Shown piece by piece: positions 5,958 through 7,359 of a stretch of DNA of 7,359 nucleotides. This DNA is from CAZHOV01 sp964534315 (GTDB lineage Bacteria; Bacteroidota; Bacteroidia; Chitinophagales; Saprospiraceae). The notes under the pieces were generated by a model. The model made no database searches and was not told the DNA's origin. It worked only from the letters and a program-made list of their open reading frames with translations. Both the position numbers and the translations under genes were made by a program. The DNA lies in NCBI GenBank assembly GCA_964534315.1, contig CAZHOV010000222.1, positions 1 through 7,359 of the forward strand, given 5' to 3'. Positions within the stretch are counted from its first letter, which is position 1, and the number at the start of each line of letters is the position of its first letter.

Positions 5958-7359
5958 CTATTGTTTTACCACCCGCTTTATGGCCTGATAGCCATTTGCG
6001 GTGGTCAACTGTATGAGGTAAATGCCGGCTGGCAGCTGTTCCAGCCCGACTGAAGCCTGCTTTGCCGTACGGTCGATGTCGAAAGCACTCAGCTCTGATC
6101 CGTTGATATCGCGGAGTATACCATGGACAAAGTACCCGGATTCGTCCCATTCCATAAAGAAGCGGTTCGAGGTGGGGTTAGGATAAACGATGAAATCACT
6201 TGAATCACTTGCACTAGCTTCCTCAGTGGCATTGGGCATTGCCAGCCTCAGGCATACATCATCCAGAGCTACATAAGCCCCCGGTTGTACCCCATCCGTT
6301 CGGGTGAAGAACAGTGCATTCACGCCGCTGGCAGGAAACAGAGGGTCACTGCTGTCAATCATGTTAGTGTAGGTCTGGAAACCATTACTGCAAGTCGTCG
6401 TCAACGGATGGATAACCGCTTCCCAGCTGTCGGCAAAGAGGTTGTCGTTGGTCGGCGAAGTACCGCTGGTAATCGCTGAGCCGCCATTGATGCTGCCATT
6501 AGCCACGTATACACTCATAGACCCCGGGGAAGCCGGAGTAAATAGGCAAGCGACTTTTAATGTTAGCTCGTAAACGCCGCTATTAGGCGGTATGGTAGTG
6601 TTTAGCTCATTGAGTACGCCTTCCCGGAATTCGTCTCCGCCCTGTATCCTGGACCAAAATCCGGCAAACTGTCCCTGTGAAGCAGGGATTGGAGCCTGAA
6701 GTGAGGGGGGAACCCCGGTTATGTTACTGTAAAAATCTGCACTGCTGAAGGTTGTCCCCGCATTGCTCCAGATTCCACCCCAATTGAGGGCATTGGTGAT
6801 ATCTTCGTCCCCAGCTGTGGCCATGCCGGTTTCGAAGTCGCCATTCTGGACGATATTATCTTCGCAGGTAGGCGGGCAACTGCCGCACTGCAGCAAAGTA
6901 TACACATCCGATTGAATACAAGTGGTGGCGCCATTCGTGCAAGTGACCTCAAACGTAAAGGGCCCCATCCAAAGTGGATCGACGGTCAGGTTTGTCCCCG
7001 TTTCGCCCGGTATAAGTACACCGTTGTCGTACCATTGGTAGGTACAGTTGAAACCAGGAATGGGATACAATACATTACCATCCAAGGTCACTGTCTCACA
7101 ATTACAGCGGTAGCAGGGGCCTGTGACGAAAACCTCCATCGGCGGTTCCAGTACAATCACATCGCTCTTCTCGCGCTGCGGGCAGCAGTCGCTTTCAACG
7201 ATACAGTAGTAATTGCCGGCTAGCCCTACGCCGGCGGGAGGCGTGTAGGTGTACATTGCCGTAGCGCTGGTATGGGTAGAGGTATGAATGAGATTTATAC
7301 CCTGATACCAATAAATGGTGTACGTACAGCCCGCTGGAGCTGGCGATGGATCAAAATCC
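5958..7359 (-). CDS. Secreted T9SS cargo protein with Ig-like domains and C-terminal sorting domain (5' end outside window)
   Basis: The frame is open to the right edge (first whole codon at 7358), so an internal Met at 7256 is not the start and about 466 C-terminal residues are visible. In order: an Ig-like domain with GCTYTIYWYQ and NYYCIVES; a second Ig-like domain with GFNCTYQWYDNGVLIPGE and FEVTC; and, from about 6854 to 6243, a region opening NIVQNGDFETG and closing YVALDDVCLR, the usual frame of jelly-roll, carbohydrate-binding-like modules. After a Ser/Ala/Asp linker, about 6197-5961 gives FIVYPNPTSNRF, LRDINGSEL, LPAGIYLIQL and KRVVKQ, the type A T9SS sorting domain (TIGR04183-like). 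That domain directs export through the outer membrane and usually cell-surface attachment or release. Substrate and catalytic activity, if any, lie upstream of the window. The many cysteines fit an extracellular protein. The gene is separated from the next operon by the hairpin at 5916-5949. Confidence 0.9.
   Translation of the reverse strand, partial: DFDPSPAPAGCTYTIYWYQGINLIHTSTHTSATAMYTYTPPAGVGLAGNYYCIVESDCCPQREKSDVIVLEPPMEVFVTGPCYRCNCETVTLDGNVLYPIPGFNCTYQWYDNGVLIPGETGTNLTVDPLWMGPFTFEVTCTNGATTCIQSDVYTLLQCGSCPPTCEDNIVQNGDFETGMATAGDEDITNALNWGGIWSNAGTTFSSADFYSNITGVPPSLQAPIPASQGQFAGFWSRIQGGDEFREGVLNELNTTIPPNSGVYELTLKVACLFTPASPGSMSVYVANGSINGGSAITSGTSPTNDNLFADSWEAVIHPLTTTCSNGFQTYTNMIDSSDPLFPASGVNALFFTRTDGVQPGAYVALDDVCLRLAMPNATEEASASDSSDFIVYPNPTSNRFFMEWDESGYFVHGILRDINGSELSAFDIDRTAKQASVGLEQLPAGIYLIQLTTANGYQAIKRVVKQ

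Noticed and set aside
7254..7256. ATG at 7256 as the start of the T9SS cargo gene
   Set aside because: The frame continues open to the window edge with the first half of an Ig-like domain (GCTYTIYWYQ), so this Met is internal.

Overview
The window looks like a piece of a Bacteroidota chromosome, most likely a Saprospiria/Lewinella-like marine lineage. Three things point there. The gene at the right edge ends in a type IX secretion system (T9SS) sorting domain. One lipoprotein carries the cysteine- and aspartate-rich FDCP...NIGDxCDDxxP...C.C.G tandem repeats that I associate with that group. The gene starts also lack obvious Shine-Dalgarno sequences. The lineage call is inference. Every supportable gene is on the minus strand, so transcription runs from high to low coordinates.

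Layout in transcription order. (A) 7359-5958: the 3' part of a large secreted protein with two Ig-like domains, a jelly-roll-like region and a C-terminal T9SS sorting domain; its 5' end lies outside the window. (B) 5949-5916: a perfect 13-bp hairpin just after its stop codon, probably a terminator, followed by a short leader with no convincing promoter motif. (C) 5849-4893: a lipoprotein resembling the DUF6340 type, with C-terminal TPR-like helices. (D) 4868-2472: a very long lipoprotein gene whose signal peptide is cut off from a 756-codon body by an in-frame TGA. It is probably also frameshifted near its 3' end, leaving a 63-codon protein-like remnant at 2475-2284. (E) 2266-1005: a lipoprotein with two 37-residue Cys/Asp repeats and a probable beta-propeller-like C-terminal half, split by a one-base frameshift near 1706-1727. 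(F) 984-91: a secreted 297-residue protein paralogous to the N-terminal module of D. Positions 1-90 hold nothing I can support.

C to F lie 17-24 bases apart once the remnant tail of D is counted, so they look like one operon of exported, mostly lipid-anchored envelope proteins. D and F share a module I do not recognise: a DxxMxxPxxG opening, a CxC...C cysteine set, and a LLYP...WK..L(I/V)STG signature. Gene D is markedly AT-richer than everything around it in the blocks I counted.

The main points of interest are the unnamed paralogous family, the lesions confined to the two middle genes (real decay or base-calling errors), and the compositional break inside an operon. I see no RNA genes, CRISPR arrays, insertion sequences or attachment sites.
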